Source of the DNA: Variovorax sp. HW608
GTDB lineage: Bacteria; Pseudomonadota; Gammaproteobacteria; Burkholderiales; Burkholderiaceae_C
Assembly: GCF_900090195.1 (NCBI RefSeq)
Contig: NZ_LT607803.1
Location: 2,604,001 to 2,668,000, forward strand
Length of the DNA: 64,000 bases
Reading direction: 5' to 3'
The notes below the pieces were generated by a model. The model saw nothing but the letters and a program-made list of their open reading frames with translations, was not told the DNA's origin and did not search any database. Positions 41,129 to 50,495 of this stretch are shown piece by piece (positions within the stretch are counted from its first letter, which is position 1; each line of letters opens with the position of its first letter). A program made the position numbers and the translations under genes.

Positions 41129-42166
41129 ATGTTCCTGCGCAACATGTGGTACGTGGCCGCCTTCTCGGCCGACGTGCAGCCCGGCAAATGCCTCGGGCGG
41201 AGATTCCTCAACGAACCGGTCGTCCTGTTTCGCACCGCATCGGGCGCCCTCAGCGCATTGACGGACCGCTGCAGCCATCGCGCCATGCCGCTCAGCGAAG
41301 GGCATGTGGACGGCGAGATCATCCGCTGCCCCTACCACGGCCTGGAATTCAATGGCGCGGGCGCCTGCGCCCGCATCCCGGGTCAGGAACGCATTCCCCC
41401 GGCGGCCAACCTGCGCGCCTACCCGGTCTGCGAGCGCGACGAGCTCATCTGGATCTGGATGGGGGAGCCGGAGAAGGCGGACGTCGGCTTGATCATGGGC
41501 AACCCCGAGCACCGGGACCCCGGCTGGAGCTGGCGGCCGTACTACATGCACGTCCATTCGAACTGGCAACTGCTCGTCGACAACATCCTCGACCTGACCC
41601 ACGTTGCCTACATCCACGCGAACACCATCGGCGGCAATCCCCAGGCGCACTTCAGCGCGGATGTGTCCGTGCAGTTCGACGCAGAGAAGGTGACCTTGCT
41701 GCGCAAGATGCCGAACTCGGTGCCGCCCAAGACGTACGTCGCGGCAGGCGGCTTCAAGGGCAACGTGGACCGGTGGCAAATGGTCGAGTACCAACCCGGC
41801 AACGGCAATGTGCTGCGCGTGAATGCCGGCGCCTGCGACGTCGGCACCGGCGCGTATGAAGGCCGTCGGGACAACGGCTTCGTTCTGCTGAATGTCCATG
41901 GGGTGACGCCCGAGACGGAAACGACGACCCACTACATCTGGACCATCTGCACGAACGCTCCGCGCGAGTCCGGCGTGCCGGACGCCTTGTTCGACCAGTT
42001 CTACGAAACGATCCGCGAGGACGAACGCGCCCTCGAAGCACAGCAGCGCCGGATCAACGACATGCCGGACATGCGCTTCGTCGGCATTGCCAGCGATGGC
42101 GCGGTCAATCGAGCGCGCATGTTGCTCGACCGCCTTCGAGAGAGCGAGGCCGCCCTGGCCTCCTGA
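41129..42166 (+). CDS. Rieske oxygenase, vanillate O-demethylase (VanA) type
   Basis: The 345-aa alpha subunit has the Rieske ligands Cys48-x-His50 and Cys67-x2-His70 and the iron ligands Asp155-x2-His158-x4-His163. The opening MFLRNMWYVAAFSADV is typical of VanA and related demethylases. It would remove a methyl group from, or hydroxylate, an aromatic acid. The ATG at 41129 follows TTGGAGACAACA; an in-frame start 75 bp upstream adds a stretch with no homology. A second Rieske oxygenase and one reductase gene follow in the same unit. Confidence 0.92.
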   Translation: MFLRNMWYVAAFSADVQPGKCLGRRFLNEPVVLFRTASGALSALTDRCSHRAMPLSEGHVDGEIIRCPYHGLEFNGAGACARIPGQERIPPAANLRAYPVCERDELIWIWMGEPEKADVGLIMGNPEHRDPGWSWRPYYMHVHSNWQLLVDNILDLTHVAYIHANTIGGNPQAHFSADVSVQFDAEKVTLLRKMPNSVPPKTYVAAGGFKGNVDRWQMVEYQPGNGNVLRVNAGACDVGTGAYEGRRDNGFVLLNVHGVTPETETTTHYIWTICTNAPRESGVPDALFDQFYETIREDERALEAQQRRINDMPDMRFVGIASDGAVNRARMLLDRLRESEAALAS

Positions 42167-42198
42167 GCCGGCATGGCCGCAAAACACACGGAGAAGAG

Positions 42199-43500
42199 AT
42201 GAAACACGAAGAGAGTGTCGACCTGACACGGGTCGGACCGGGCACGGTCATGGGCGAGTTCATGCGGCAGTACTGGATGCCGGCGGCCATGTCCTCCGAG
42301 GTCAAGGCGGATGGCGATCCGGTCCGCCTGATGCTGCTCGGGGAGAAGCTCATTGCGTTCAGGGACTCGCAGGGACGGGTCGGCATCCTCGATCACCGCT
42401 GCCCGCATCGCTGCGCTTCGCTCTTCCTCGGGCGGAATGAAGAAAGCGGCATTCGGTGCGTCTACCACGGCTGGAAGTTCGATGTCGAAGGCCATTGCGT
42501 CGACATGCCCAATGTCCCGGTCCGTCAGGATTTCAAGGACAAGGTGCACGCGAAGGCCTATCGCACGGCCGAGCGCAATGGCTTGATCTGGGTCTACATG
42601 GGGCAGCAGCAGGACTCCCCTCCCCCCTTGCCCAACATCGAAGCCAATCTGATTCCCGACTCGGAGGTCTGGTGTCTCCAGCGTGAATGCAACTGGCTGC
42701 AGGCACTCGAAGGCGATATCGACACCTCGCACGTCGGCTTCCTGCACGTGGGCATGCTCTCGCCCGACGACCTGGCCGAAGACCATCCGATGCGGCCGAC
42801 GGTGATCAACCGTACGCCGGAGTACGAAGTCCGGAACACCGATTGGGGCGCGATGTACGGCGGCTTCCGACCCAGCGAGGACGGAAACATGTCGTGGCGC
42901 GTGGCCCACTTCATGTTCCCTTTCTGGACGCAGACGCCCAACGCACGATTCGCCACGCGCGCCATCGCACGCGCCTGGGTGCCGATGGACGACGAGCACA
43001 GCATGCTGTTCGACATCTCCGGCGGCATCGACGAAGGCAACCCCGCATACATCTCGAAGCGAAGGAACGGCGAACCGCTGTACGACAAGTTCGTCTACGA
43101 GCCCAACGGCAGCGACTGGTTCGGACGCTGGCGTTGCCGCGACCGCCAACACAACGACTGGGGCATCGATCGCGAATCCCAGCGCAATGGAACGCAGTAC
43201 ACCGGCATTGCGAACATCACGATCCAGGACCAGGCCGTCACCGAAAGCATGGGTCCGATCACGGATCACGATTTCGAGCACCTGGCCCCGACCGACCAGA
43301 TGATCGCCCGGACACGCCGGATCGCCCTGATGGCGGCCCGCGCATGGCGGGACAGGAAGGTGCTGCCCCCCAGCGCGGCGCAGCCCGACGTTTTCATGGG
43401 CGCCCGCGCGGGGTCGTTCCTTCACGACCCGGCCGCCTCGCTCGAACAGGCCTATCAGGAGCAGCTGCAGAAGGCCGTCCGGTGGAAGGCCGCGGCTTGA
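42199..43500 (+). CDS. Rieske oxygenase, phthalate-oxygenase type (copy 2)
   Basis: The 433-aa protein has Rieske ligands Cys68, His70, Cys87 and His90 and iron ligands Asp175, His178 and His183. It is a clear paralogue of the protein at 27822: both open with an (L)KHE segment, share RVGP, and have the block CNWLQALEG just before the iron site. It lies 32 bp after the VanA-type gene and 11 bp before the reductase gene. The substrate probably differs from that of copy 1 because the C-terminal substrate domains diverge. Confidence 0.92.
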   Translation: MKHEESVDLTRVGPGTVMGEFMRQYWMPAAMSSEVKADGDPVRLMLLGEKLIAFRDSQGRVGILDHRCPHRCASLFLGRNEESGIRCVYHGWKFDVEGHCVDMPNVPVRQDFKDKVHAKAYRTAERNGLIWVYMGQQQDSPPPLPNIEANLIPDSEVWCLQRECNWLQALEGDIDTSHVGFLHVGMLSPDDLAEDHPMRPTVINRTPEYEVRNTDWGAMYGGFRPSEDGNMSWRVAHFMFPFWTQTPNARFATRAIARAWVPMDDEHSMLFDISGGIDEGNPAYISKRRNGEPLYDKFVYEPNGSDWFGRWRCRDRQHNDWGIDRESQRNGTQYTGIANITIQDQAVTESMGPITDHDFEHLAPTDQMIARTRRIALMAARAWRDRKVLPPSAAQPDVFMGARAGSFLHDPAASLEQAYQEQLQKAVRWKAAA

Positions 43501-43511
43501 GGGATGACGCC

Positions 43512-44441
43512 ATGCAAGCAAGAATTCGATCCGCATGCTGGGAAGCCGATCACATCCTCGGGTTTCGACTGGAGCCACTGCGTGGCGAAGCCCTGCCGTC
43601 GTTCACCGCGGGCGCCCACATCGAGGTGGCCCTGCAGCCCGGACTGAAGCGCAGCTACTCCCTGCTCAACGATCCCTCGCAGCGGGACGTCTACGAGATT
43701 GGCGTGCAGCTCGACCCTGAGAGCAGGGGCGGGTCCCAGCACATCCACGAGCACTGGCGCCCCGGGCAGGTGGTCGAGGTTTCGGCGCCGCGGAACCTGT
43801 TCCCGCTCAAGGAAGACGCCAGCCATACGATCCTGATTGCCGGCGGCATCGGCATCACACCGATGCTGTCCATGATGTCCAGGCTCCGGAGCCTCGGGCA
43901 GTCCTTTGAGTTGCGTTACGCGGTGCGCAGCCGGAATCGCGCGGCGTTCCTGGAGCGGCTGGAGGGTCTGCCCGAGGTGCATGTCACGATCGATGACGAA
44001 CCGTCGACCCCCCGGCTCGATTTGAAAGGGCTCATCGCCACGGCACCGCCCGACGCCCACGTCTATTGCTGCGGTCCCTCGGGAATGCTGGCGGCTTTTC
44101 GCGAGCATGGCGGACCTCTGGGTGAGCGCATGCACTTCGAGTACTTTGCCTCGGACGCCAAGGCCGCATGCGACGGCGGATACCGGCTGCAGCTCCAGCG
44201 CAGCGGGAAAGTCATCGAAGTCGTTGCCGGCGAAACCATGCTGGACGCCCTGCTGGGCGCCGGGGTCGACGTGGGCTTCGCCTGCTTCGAGGGCGTCTGC
44301 GGCAGCTGCCGCCTCCCGGTGCTCGAGGGGGTGCCCGATCACCGGGACCAGTTCTTCACCCAGGCGGAGAAGGATGCCAACAACGCCGTCATGGCGTGCT
44401 GCTCCGGCGCGCGCACCCCTTCTCTCACGTTGGACATCTAG
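43512..44441 (+). CDS. VanB/PDR-type oxygenase reductase
   Basis: The 309-aa reductase has the FMN region KRSYSLLNDPSQRDVYEIGV, the NAD-binding ILIAGGIGITPMLSMMS and a C-terminal [2Fe-2S] domain with Cys258, Cys263, Cys266 and probably Cys296. It is the only reductase in this unit, so it should serve both Rieske oxygenases upstream. It is a paralogue of the reductase at 26794 (both end in TLVLDL or SLTLDI). The ATG at 43512 is close to the RSACWEADHI opening. Confidence 0.92.
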   Translation: MQARIRSACWEADHILGFRLEPLRGEALPSFTAGAHIEVALQPGLKRSYSLLNDPSQRDVYEIGVQLDPESRGGSQHIHEHWRPGQVVEVSAPRNLFPLKEDASHTILIAGGIGITPMLSMMSRLRSLGQSFELRYAVRSRNRAAFLERLEGLPEVHVTIDDEPSTPRLDLKGLIATAPPDAHVYCCGPSGMLAAFREHGGPLGERMHFEYFASDAKAACDGGYRLQLQRSGKVIEVVAGETMLDALLGAGVDVGFACFEGVCGSCRLPVLEGVPDHRDQFFTQAEKDANNAVMACCSGARTPSLTLDI

Positions 44442-44452
44442 TGGAGACCCGC

Positions 44453-45229
44453 ATGCAACTCGACACAGTGAAATCCAACGTGACTTTCGACTTTTCCGGG
44501 CGCTCGGTCCTGGTGACCGGTGCCGGGCGCGGTGTCGGCGAAGAGATTGCAAGGCTCTTCCATTCATCGGGGGCCCGGGTGGCTGTCAGCGATGTGGACG
44601 GTGATGCGGCAAAGCGCGTTGCGCGTGAGCTTGATGATTCAGGCATCGCGTCGATGGCGCTCACCCTCGACGTTCGCCGCAAAGAGGCTTTCGAAGAGGC
44701 GCGCGACAGCATCTCGGCAGCCTGGGGACGGACCGACATCGTCGTCAACAATGCCGGCTACGCAAAGCGCACACCGGTCCAGGACATCAGCGTTCAGGAA
44801 TTCGACGACATCGTCGCCATCAACATGCGCAGCGTGTTCCTGAGCTGCCAGGTCTTCTCGGAACACATGCGGGCCAACGGCTATGGACGCATCGTCAACG
44901 TGACCTCGCTGGCAGGTCAGAACGGCGGCACGGTCGCCTCAGCCCACTATGCGGCATCGAAAGCGGGCGCCATCATGCTTTCGAAGTATTTCGCACAGCA
45001 GCTCGCCGGGACCGGCGTCACCGTCAACGCGATCTCGCCGGGTCCCATATCCACTGCCAAGGGGCGCTTGTCCGACGAGCAGATCGCTCGCATCGAAAGC
45101 CTGGTACCGATCGGCCGGTTCGCCGAGGCCTCCGAAATGGCTGCCGCCGTGGCATTGCTGGCCTCGGATCAGGGCGGCTTCTTTGTCGGCGCGACCCTGG
45201 ATCTGAATGGCGGCCTGTTCATGCGGTAG
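44453..45229 (+). CDS. SDR family oxidoreductase
   Basis: The 258-aa enzyme has TGAGRGVG at residues 22-28/29, NNAGYAKRT, and the catalytic YAASK with Tyr166 and Lys170. It belongs to the 3-oxoacyl-ACP-reductase-like branch and probably oxidises an alcohol or dihydrodiol made by the oxygenases before it. The ATG follows GTGGAGACCCGC, 11 bp after the reductase stop. Its last 11 bases overlap the convergent LysR gene. Confidence 0.9.
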   Translation: MQLDTVKSNVTFDFSGRSVLVTGAGRGVGEEIARLFHSSGARVAVSDVDGDAAKRVARELDDSGIASMALTLDVRRKEAFEEARDSISAAWGRTDIVVNNAGYAKRTPVQDISVQEFDDIVAINMRSVFLSCQVFSEHMRANGYGRIVNVTSLAGQNGGTVASAHYAASKAGAIMLSKYFAQQLAGTGVTVNAISPGPISTAKGRLSDEQIARIESLVPIGRFAEASEMAAAVALLASDQGGFFVGATLDLNGGLFMR

Positions 45230-46154
45230 CCTTGTCAGAGGGAACGGGAGCGCCCTTGGCGTGAAACGCTTCCACCAGCTCCAGAAGAACGCCCTTGACC
45301 ACCTGCGCCGGCTCCGACATCGGGAGGTGCGCGGCGGCACAGAGCACCAGTGATACCTCTACAGAGGGCGCGGTCAGCGGATAAAGCTCCGCCGCAGCAG
45401 TATCCGCGACGGTCCGAGCGATCGAAGCAGGCAGGATCGTTGCGCCGACACCCGACGAGATCGCGGCAGCGAGGGTGGTCGAAGACTCCATCTCGGCCAC
45501 GACGTGCGGAACGACCTTCACCGCGGCGAAGGCCCGGTCGACATAGCGACGCAGTTGATTGCTGCTGCACGGCAAGAGAAGATCGACTTCGCCCAGGTCC
45601 GAGAGGGCGAGTTCGTCATCCCTTGGCAGCAACCCGGCCGGCGCGACCACACACAACGGCTCCTTCAGCAAGGCGTCGAATCGAAGTCCCTCCACGCCAC
45701 CCTCGCCGCCGTACAGCACAGCCATGTCCATGAGGCCGCTGCGCACGGCGTCGAAGAGGGTGGTGCCGAAGTTCTCGTTGATGTGAAGGACGATCTTCGG
45801 GTGCCGGCTTTGCACCACCTGGAGCAGCTTGAGGGCCAGCGTCGAGGCCGCCGTGCCCGGCGCCAGTCCCACCGACACTTGCCCGACGAGGCTGCGGCCC
45901 GCGTTCTGGACGTCCGCCCGGGCCTGCTCGATCTGACGCAGGATCGACTGTGCATGCCGATAGAGCACTCGCCCCGCTTCCGTCGGCACCACGCCCTTCT
46001 GGGTTCGTACGAGCAGCTTCTGCTTGCACTCGTGTTCCAGGGTCGCGAGCTGCTGGCTCAGTGCGGGTTGTGCAACGTGGAGGACTTCGGAGGCCAAAGT
46101 GAGACTGCCGAGGTCGACAATCTTCACGAAGTACTTCAATCGCCGCAGGTTCAC
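45219..46154 (-). CDS. LysR family regulator (divergent pair, left)
   Basis: The 311-aa protein has one N-terminal HTH (GSLTLASEVLHVAQPALSQQ) and a LysR effector domain of the Nac/CynR-like type beginning GQVSVGLAPGTAAS. It starts with GTG at 46154. It is divergent from a second LysR gene 129 bp away whose HTH and domain start are clearly similar (VAQPALSQ, KLLVR, LYRHAQ, VSVGLA). It is convergent with the oxygenase/SDR operon. No effector can be predicted. Confidence 0.92.
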   Translation of the reverse strand: MNLRRLKYFVKIVDLGSLTLASEVLHVAQPALSQQLATLEHECKQKLLVRTQKGVVPTEAGRVLYRHAQSILRQIEQARADVQNAGRSLVGQVSVGLAPGTAASTLALKLLQVVQSRHPKIVLHINENFGTTLFDAVRSGLMDMAVLYGGEGGVEGLRFDALLKEPLCVVAPAGLLPRDDELALSDLGEVDLLLPCSSNQLRRYVDRAFAAVKVVPHVVAEMESSTTLAAAISSGVGATILPASIARTVADTAAAELYPLTAPSVEVSLVLCAAAHLPMSEPAQVVKGVLLELVEAFHAKGAPVPSDKATA

Positions 46155-46283
46155 TGAATTCTCAAGGTGGTTTCGCTGAAGGTGGTAGCAAGCATCAAGC
46201 CAGCCGGCTACAGCGTCAATCGGGATTACGATCAGCGATGCCTTCGCGCCGGCCGCGGACGATCACCTCGAAAAGAACAGTCA

Positions 46284-47258
46284 ATGTCAGTGAACTTCAA
46301 GACGCTCAAGAGCTTTGTGACTGCGGTGGACGCCCGGAGCCTGTCGGCCGCGGCACAGCAGTTGCGCGTGGCTCAACCAGCGCTGAGCCAGCACATCGCC
46401 TCGCTCGAAAAGCACTTCGATCAGAAGCTGCTGGTGCGCTCGAACGCAGGCGTCAGGCCAACGCCGGCAGGCGATCAGCTTTACCGGCACGCGCAGCTCA
46501 TCCTGAGCCACCTGGACCAGCTTGAGAACGATTTGGCCAGCCGCAGCCGTGGCGCCAACACGGTTTCGGGTCCGGTGTCGGTGGGACTGGCGACCTACAG
46601 CACGGCCTCGGCGCTTTCGATGCCGTTGCTGAAGGCCGTTCGCGACCAGTATCCCGGCATCAATCTCTTCATCAACGACAACTTCGGCCTCGTCCTCAGC
46701 GAGATGGTCATGACGGGCCGGATGGACATGGCCATCATCTACGCGGGTGCGCCGATGAAAGGCGTCACGCTCGAGCCGCTCCTGTCCGAGGAGCTGTTCC
46801 TCATCGCACCCGCAGGCATGAGCTTGCCCGGATCGGGGGAAGGAACCATCCCGCTGCGCGCGCTCGCGGACATCGACCTGCTGCTCCCGAGCCGGATGCA
46901 CCTGCTTCGGCGCTTGATCGATGAAGCGTTCGCTTCGGCCGGCATCACGCCGAACATCCGGGCCGAGATCGAGTCCTCGGAGACGCTCAGGCAGGCGATC
47001 GAGGCGAGAGTCGGCGCGACCATTCTTCCCGCGGCGCTGGCAGGCCTGGGCTCGCCGGGCGCCGCGCTGACCGTCCGCAAGATCGTCGAGCCGGTCATCC
47101 GCACGACGATCTCGCTGTGCATTCCGAATCACGTGCCGATGTCGGAACAGGCCAAGGTCGTTCTCGGCCTGCTGCGCGCACAGATCGCGCAGCTGTTTGC
47201 CGCCGGGCTCGACACGGGAATCGGCGCGCCCGCGAAAGAAAGCTCGTCGACGAACTGA
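46284..47258 (+). CDS. LysR family regulator (divergent pair, right)
   Basis: The 324-aa protein has an N-terminal HTH (RSLSAAAQQLRVAQPALSQH) and an effector domain starting SGPVSVGLATYSTASA. It is a paralogue of its divergent neighbour, with the same KLLVRSNAGVRPTPAGDQLYRHAQ layout. MSVNFKTLK at 46284 is taken as the start because the upstream extension has no LysR homology. Its gene ends 3 bp before the end of the aldolase gene on the other strand, so it may regulate the aldolase, SDR, hydantoinase and transporter unit. Confidence 0.92.
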   Translation: MSVNFKTLKSFVTAVDARSLSAAAQQLRVAQPALSQHIASLEKHFDQKLLVRSNAGVRPTPAGDQLYRHAQLILSHLDQLENDLASRSRGANTVSGPVSVGLATYSTASALSMPLLKAVRDQYPGINLFINDNFGLVLSEMVMTGRMDMAIIYAGAPMKGVTLEPLLSEELFLIAPAGMSLPGSGEGTIPLRALADIDLLLPSRMHLLRRLIDEAFASAGITPNIRAEIESSETLRQAIEARVGATILPAALAGLGSPGAALTVRKIVEPVIRTTISLCIPNHVPMSEQAKVVLGLLRAQIAQLFAAGLDTGIGAPAKESSSTN

Positions 47259-47261
47259 CAG

Positions 47262-47981
47262 TCAGGCCACGGCCTCGGCTGCGCTGGGCGTGGAGAGCTT
47301 GCGCATGGCGGCGACCCCTTCGGCCACGAAGGGGTCCGCGTGGTAGTAGAGCAGTTGCGCCCCCGCCGAAACGAGATGCTGTGCATCGTGCCGCACGACC
47401 AGCGTGCCCGCGATCTTCCCGGCGGCCCGGATGCGTCGCAGCGTCGCGTCGACCAGATCCAGCACGGCCTGCGGGCGCCGGGAACCGGCAGCCACGGACG
47501 GCGAATAGCCCATGGATTGCGAGAGGTCGCCCGGCCCGACGAAGAACACGTCGATGCCCTCGACGGCCAGGATCTCGTCGAGGTTGCGGACGGCTTCGAC
47601 CGACTCCACCATGCCGACGAGCAATTTCGTCTGGTGATCGTCGGGACATGCATAACGGAAGGTGTGGACCACCTGCCGCGCGATCTCGGCCGTGTGGATC
47701 AGGGGCACCATCACGCCGTCCGCCCCCGCGTTCAGGCAGCGCGTGATCGTCGAGCGCTCCTGGTTCTGCGGGCGGACGATGCCCCAGCCGCCGGCGTAGC
47801 GCGACGCCTTGGCCATGTGGTGGATGTCTTCGAAACTCGCCAGGCCGTGCTCGCAGTCGATGAAGACCGAATCCGCTCCCGAGCGAACGAGTTTCTCGCA
47901 CAGCGTTGGCGAGACGTGGTTGGGATTGACCATCAGGACGGAGTCGCCGTGGGCCAGTCGTTGATGAAGGGTCGTGGTCAT
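47262..47981 (-). CDS. HpcH/HpaI family aldolase
   Basis: The 239-aa protein is a class II, metal-dependent aldolase of the HpcH/HpaI family, with FIDCEHGLASFEDI, GVMVPLIHTAEIARQ, LLVGMVESVEAVRNLDEI and DVFFVGPGDLSQSMGY in the family order. It would cleave a 2-keto-3-hydroxy acid to pyruvate (or a related keto acid) and an aldehyde. It is the last gene of the long minus-strand unit that begins with the Liv binding protein at 57296. The SD GGAGC precedes the ATG at 47981. Confidence 0.92.
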   Translation of the reverse strand: MTTTLHQRLAHGDSVLMVNPNHVSPTLCEKLVRSGADSVFIDCEHGLASFEDIHHMAKASRYAGGWGIVRPQNQERSTITRCLNAGADGVMVPLIHTAEIARQVVHTFRYACPDDHQTKLLVGMVESVEAVRNLDEILAVEGIDVFFVGPGDLSQSMGYSPSVAAGSRRPQAVLDLVDATLRRIRAAGKIAGTLVVRHDAQHLVSAGAQLLYYHADPFVAEGVAAMRKLSTPSAAEAVA

Positions 47982-47992
47982 TTTTGCTCCGT

Positions 47993-48799
47993 TCAAGGTT
48001 TGCCCGGCGTGCCGTCCGGCGCGCCCAGCCAGCGGCTGATCTCGACATCGGGCCCCTGGTCGCGCGCCAGCGTCGGGCTGATGACGAGTTGCTCGATCGT
48101 GGTGCCCTGCGGCAAGGTGCAGGCCAGGAGAATGGCTCGTGCGACGTCGTCGGGCGCGACCATCGCCGCCCGCTCCTCGGGAGTCGGAGGCCGCACGCGC
48201 GTGTCCATGATGGGCGTGTTCACCTCGCCGGGAAGGATCGTCGTCGAGCGGATGTTGTTGTTGCGGAAGGTGGCGTGCATGAAGCCCATCAGGTTCGCGA
48301 CCGCCGCCTTGGCTGCGCCATAGGGCGCGCCGCCGAGCAGGTTGGGACGCACCGCCGCCAGGGAGGAGACCGTGACGATGGTCCCGGCACCCGCGGCCAG
48401 CATGCCTGGCAGCACCGCCTGGATCAGCACGTACACCGCCGTGAGATTGACGGAGATCGCCGACTCCCAATCCTCCGGCTCGATCCAGCGGATGTTGCGC
48501 ACGCGACTGGTGAGCCCCGCGTTGTTGACCAGGATGTCGACGGTTCCGATCTCGCGCTCGATCCATCGAACGAGTTCCTGAAGCTGTTCGCGGCTCTGCA
48601 GATCGGCGGGCCGTGCCCATGCCTCTGCACCTGCGCCGCGGATCTCGGCCACCACGGCTTCGAGCGCTTCCTTGCGGCGGCCCATCACGACGACGCGCGC
48701 ACCCTCGGCCGCAAGCATGATGGCTGTCGAGCGGCCAATGCCCGACCCGCCGCCGGTGACGAGCGCGACCCGGCCCGCCAGTGCCTTCGCGCCGGTCAT
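47993..48799 (-). CDS. SDR family oxidoreductase
   Basis: The 268-aa SDR has TGGGSGIG at residues 15-22, NNAGLTSRV, and the active site YGAAK with Tyr160 and Lys164. After the active site it diverges (ATFRNNNIRSTTILPGEVNT), as in members acting on bulky substrates. Its start overlaps the hydantoinase B stop (ATGA), and the aldolase gene follows after 11 bp, so it acts in the same pathway, most simply as a hydroxyacid or alcohol dehydrogenase. Confidence 0.9.
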   Translation of the reverse strand: MTGAKALAGRVALVTGGGSGIGRSTAIMLAAEGARVVVMGRRKEALEAVVAEIRGAGAEAWARPADLQSREQLQELVRWIEREIGTVDILVNNAGLTSRVRNIRWIEPEDWESAISVNLTAVYVLIQAVLPGMLAAGAGTIVTVSSLAAVRPNLLGGAPYGAAKAAVANLMGFMHATFRNNNIRSTTILPGEVNTPIMDTRVRPPTPEERAAMVAPDDVARAILLACTLPQGTTIEQLVISPTLARDQGPDVEISRWLGAPDGTPGKP

Positions 48800-50484
48800 G
48801 CAGCCACCTTCGCAGGCTTGGGCGCCGGCTTCGCCTCGTAGCCGTAATCCGTACGCGCGCCTCCGGGCGTGACCAGTCCCTGCCTGAGATCGTCTTCGAC
48901 CAGTTCGCGCGGCCGTGTCTTGGCATCGCCCCAGCCGCCGCCGCCGGGGAGTTCGATCGTGAGGCGTTCACCGGGCGCAAGGACGAGGCGCCCTTTCGGG
49001 AACACCGGCTCGCCGTCGTGCAGCACCGCCCCATTGCGCCCGGCCTGGCCACCCAGAACACCGAGACAGGGATATTTCACATGCTCGGTACTGAGATAGA
49101 TGTTCATCTCGCGGTCCGAAAGATTGCGCAGCGTCCCGCGTTGCCCCAGGCCGCCCCTGAACTTGCCGGGCCCGCCGGAGTCCGGGATGAGTTCCTTGCA
49201 CTCGGTCAGCACCGGCACCGCGAGTTCGTACATCTCGATCGGCGTCACGCGGCAGTTCGAGGGGAAGCTCAAGGTGTCGAGTCCGTCCATCGAGGAACGG
49301 CCGCCCTGCCCGCCATGGAAGTTCTGCGCACTGCCGTAGGCAGTTCCGTCGGCGCGCTTGCCCTGGCAGTTGATGCCCCAGATCGGAGCGCCGCCGCTGT
49401 CGCCCATCGCGCCTTCGGGCACCACGTTCTGCAGTGCCTTGAAGATCAGACTCGGGATGCAATGGCCGACCAGATTGCGCGCCGCCCCCGCAGCATGCGG
49501 TCTCGGGTTGAGGATGGACCCTGCGGGCGCGGAATCGGTCAGCGCCACCATGCAGCCCTCGTTGTTGGGCGTATCGGGATCGAGCAGGCACTTGAGCGCA
49601 TAGACGCTGTGCGCCACGCGATAGTGCGGAACGACATTGATGCCGCGCGCCACCTCCGGAGAGGTTCCCGCGTAGTCGACATGGATGGAGTCCTCGCGCA
49701 CATCGACGTTCACGCAGAGCTTGACCTCGGTCTCGAAGCCATCGATGGTCATGTCGGCCTTGTAGCTGCCCTTGGGCCAGGCCGAGATCGCCTTGCGCAT
49801 GTGCCGCTCGGAACGGCTGAAGATCGCATCGCCCAGCGCCTCGCAGTCGTCGAGCCCGTACTCGTCCATGAAGCGGCTGAGCTCGCGGCTCATCACTTCG
49901 TTGGCTGCCACCATGCTCTGGATGTCGCCGCGTACCTCGTTGGGCAGGCGCACGCTCGCCTCGATCACGGAGAACACGTCCCTGTTCGGCTTTCCGGCCT
50001 TGAAGAGCTTGAGCATGGGAATGCGGATTCCCTCCTCGAACATGTCGGTCGAGTCGGGCGACTGCGGCCGCCCGCCGATGTCGGGAAGGTGCGCGATGCT
50101 GCCGGCGTAGGCCACGATCTTTCCCTTGCGGAAGATCGGCGTGAGCATGACCATGTCCGGCAGGTGCCCCGTGCCGATGATGGGATCGTTGGTGGCGAGC
50201 ACGTCGCCAGGCTCGAGGGATTCCGGCGGGAATGCCTTCAGGAAGTAGTTCTGCGCCGCCATCGGTAGCGTCGTGATGAAGACCGGGATCGACCAGGTGC
50301 ACTGGGCCAGCGCCCTGCCCTTGGCATCCAGCAGGACGTTGACGTAGTCGTGATTCTCGCGAACGATCGGCGAGAAGGCCGTGCGCCCGAGCGCGGTGTC
50401 GGCCTGGTCGGCGATGAAGACCAGCCGGTCCCACATCACCTGCAGCGTGATCGGATCGTTGAAGTCGGCTTTCAGGAGTGACAT
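48796..50484 (-). CDS. Hydantoinase B/oxoprolinase family protein
   Basis: The 562-aa protein is the HyuB subunit type, with DPITLQVMWDRLVFIADQ at the N-terminus, VLATNDPIIGTGHLPDMVML and GGAPIWGINCQGKRADG in the middle, and DSGGPGKFRGGLGQ near the end. With the HyuA-type protein encoded 11 bp upstream it forms an ATP-dependent amidohydrolase that opens hydantoins, oxoproline or similar lactams; related pairs are acetone and acetophenone carboxylases. The carboxylases usually carry an extra gamma subunit, which is not seen here. Confidence 0.9.
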   Translation of the reverse strand: MSLLKADFNDPITLQVMWDRLVFIADQADTALGRTAFSPIVRENHDYVNVLLDAKGRALAQCTWSIPVFITTLPMAAQNYFLKAFPPESLEPGDVLATNDPIIGTGHLPDMVMLTPIFRKGKIVAYAGSIAHLPDIGGRPQSPDSTDMFEEGIRIPMLKLFKAGKPNRDVFSVIEASVRLPNEVRGDIQSMVAANEVMSRELSRFMDEYGLDDCEALGDAIFSRSERHMRKAISAWPKGSYKADMTIDGFETEVKLCVNVDVREDSIHVDYAGTSPEVARGINVVPHYRVAHSVYALKCLLDPDTPNNEGCMVALTDSAPAGSILNPRPHAAGAARNLVGHCIPSLIFKALQNVVPEGAMGDSGGAPIWGINCQGKRADGTAYGSAQNFHGGQGGRSSMDGLDTLSFPSNCRVTPIEMYELAVPVLTECKELIPDSGGPGKFRGGLGQRGTLRNLSDREMNIYLSTEHVKYPCLGVLGGQAGRNGAVLHDGEPVFPKGRLVLAPGERLTIELPGGGGWGDAKTRPRELVEDDLRQGLVTPGGARTDYGYEAKPAPKPAKVAA

Positions 50485-50495
50485 GGCTGGGACCT

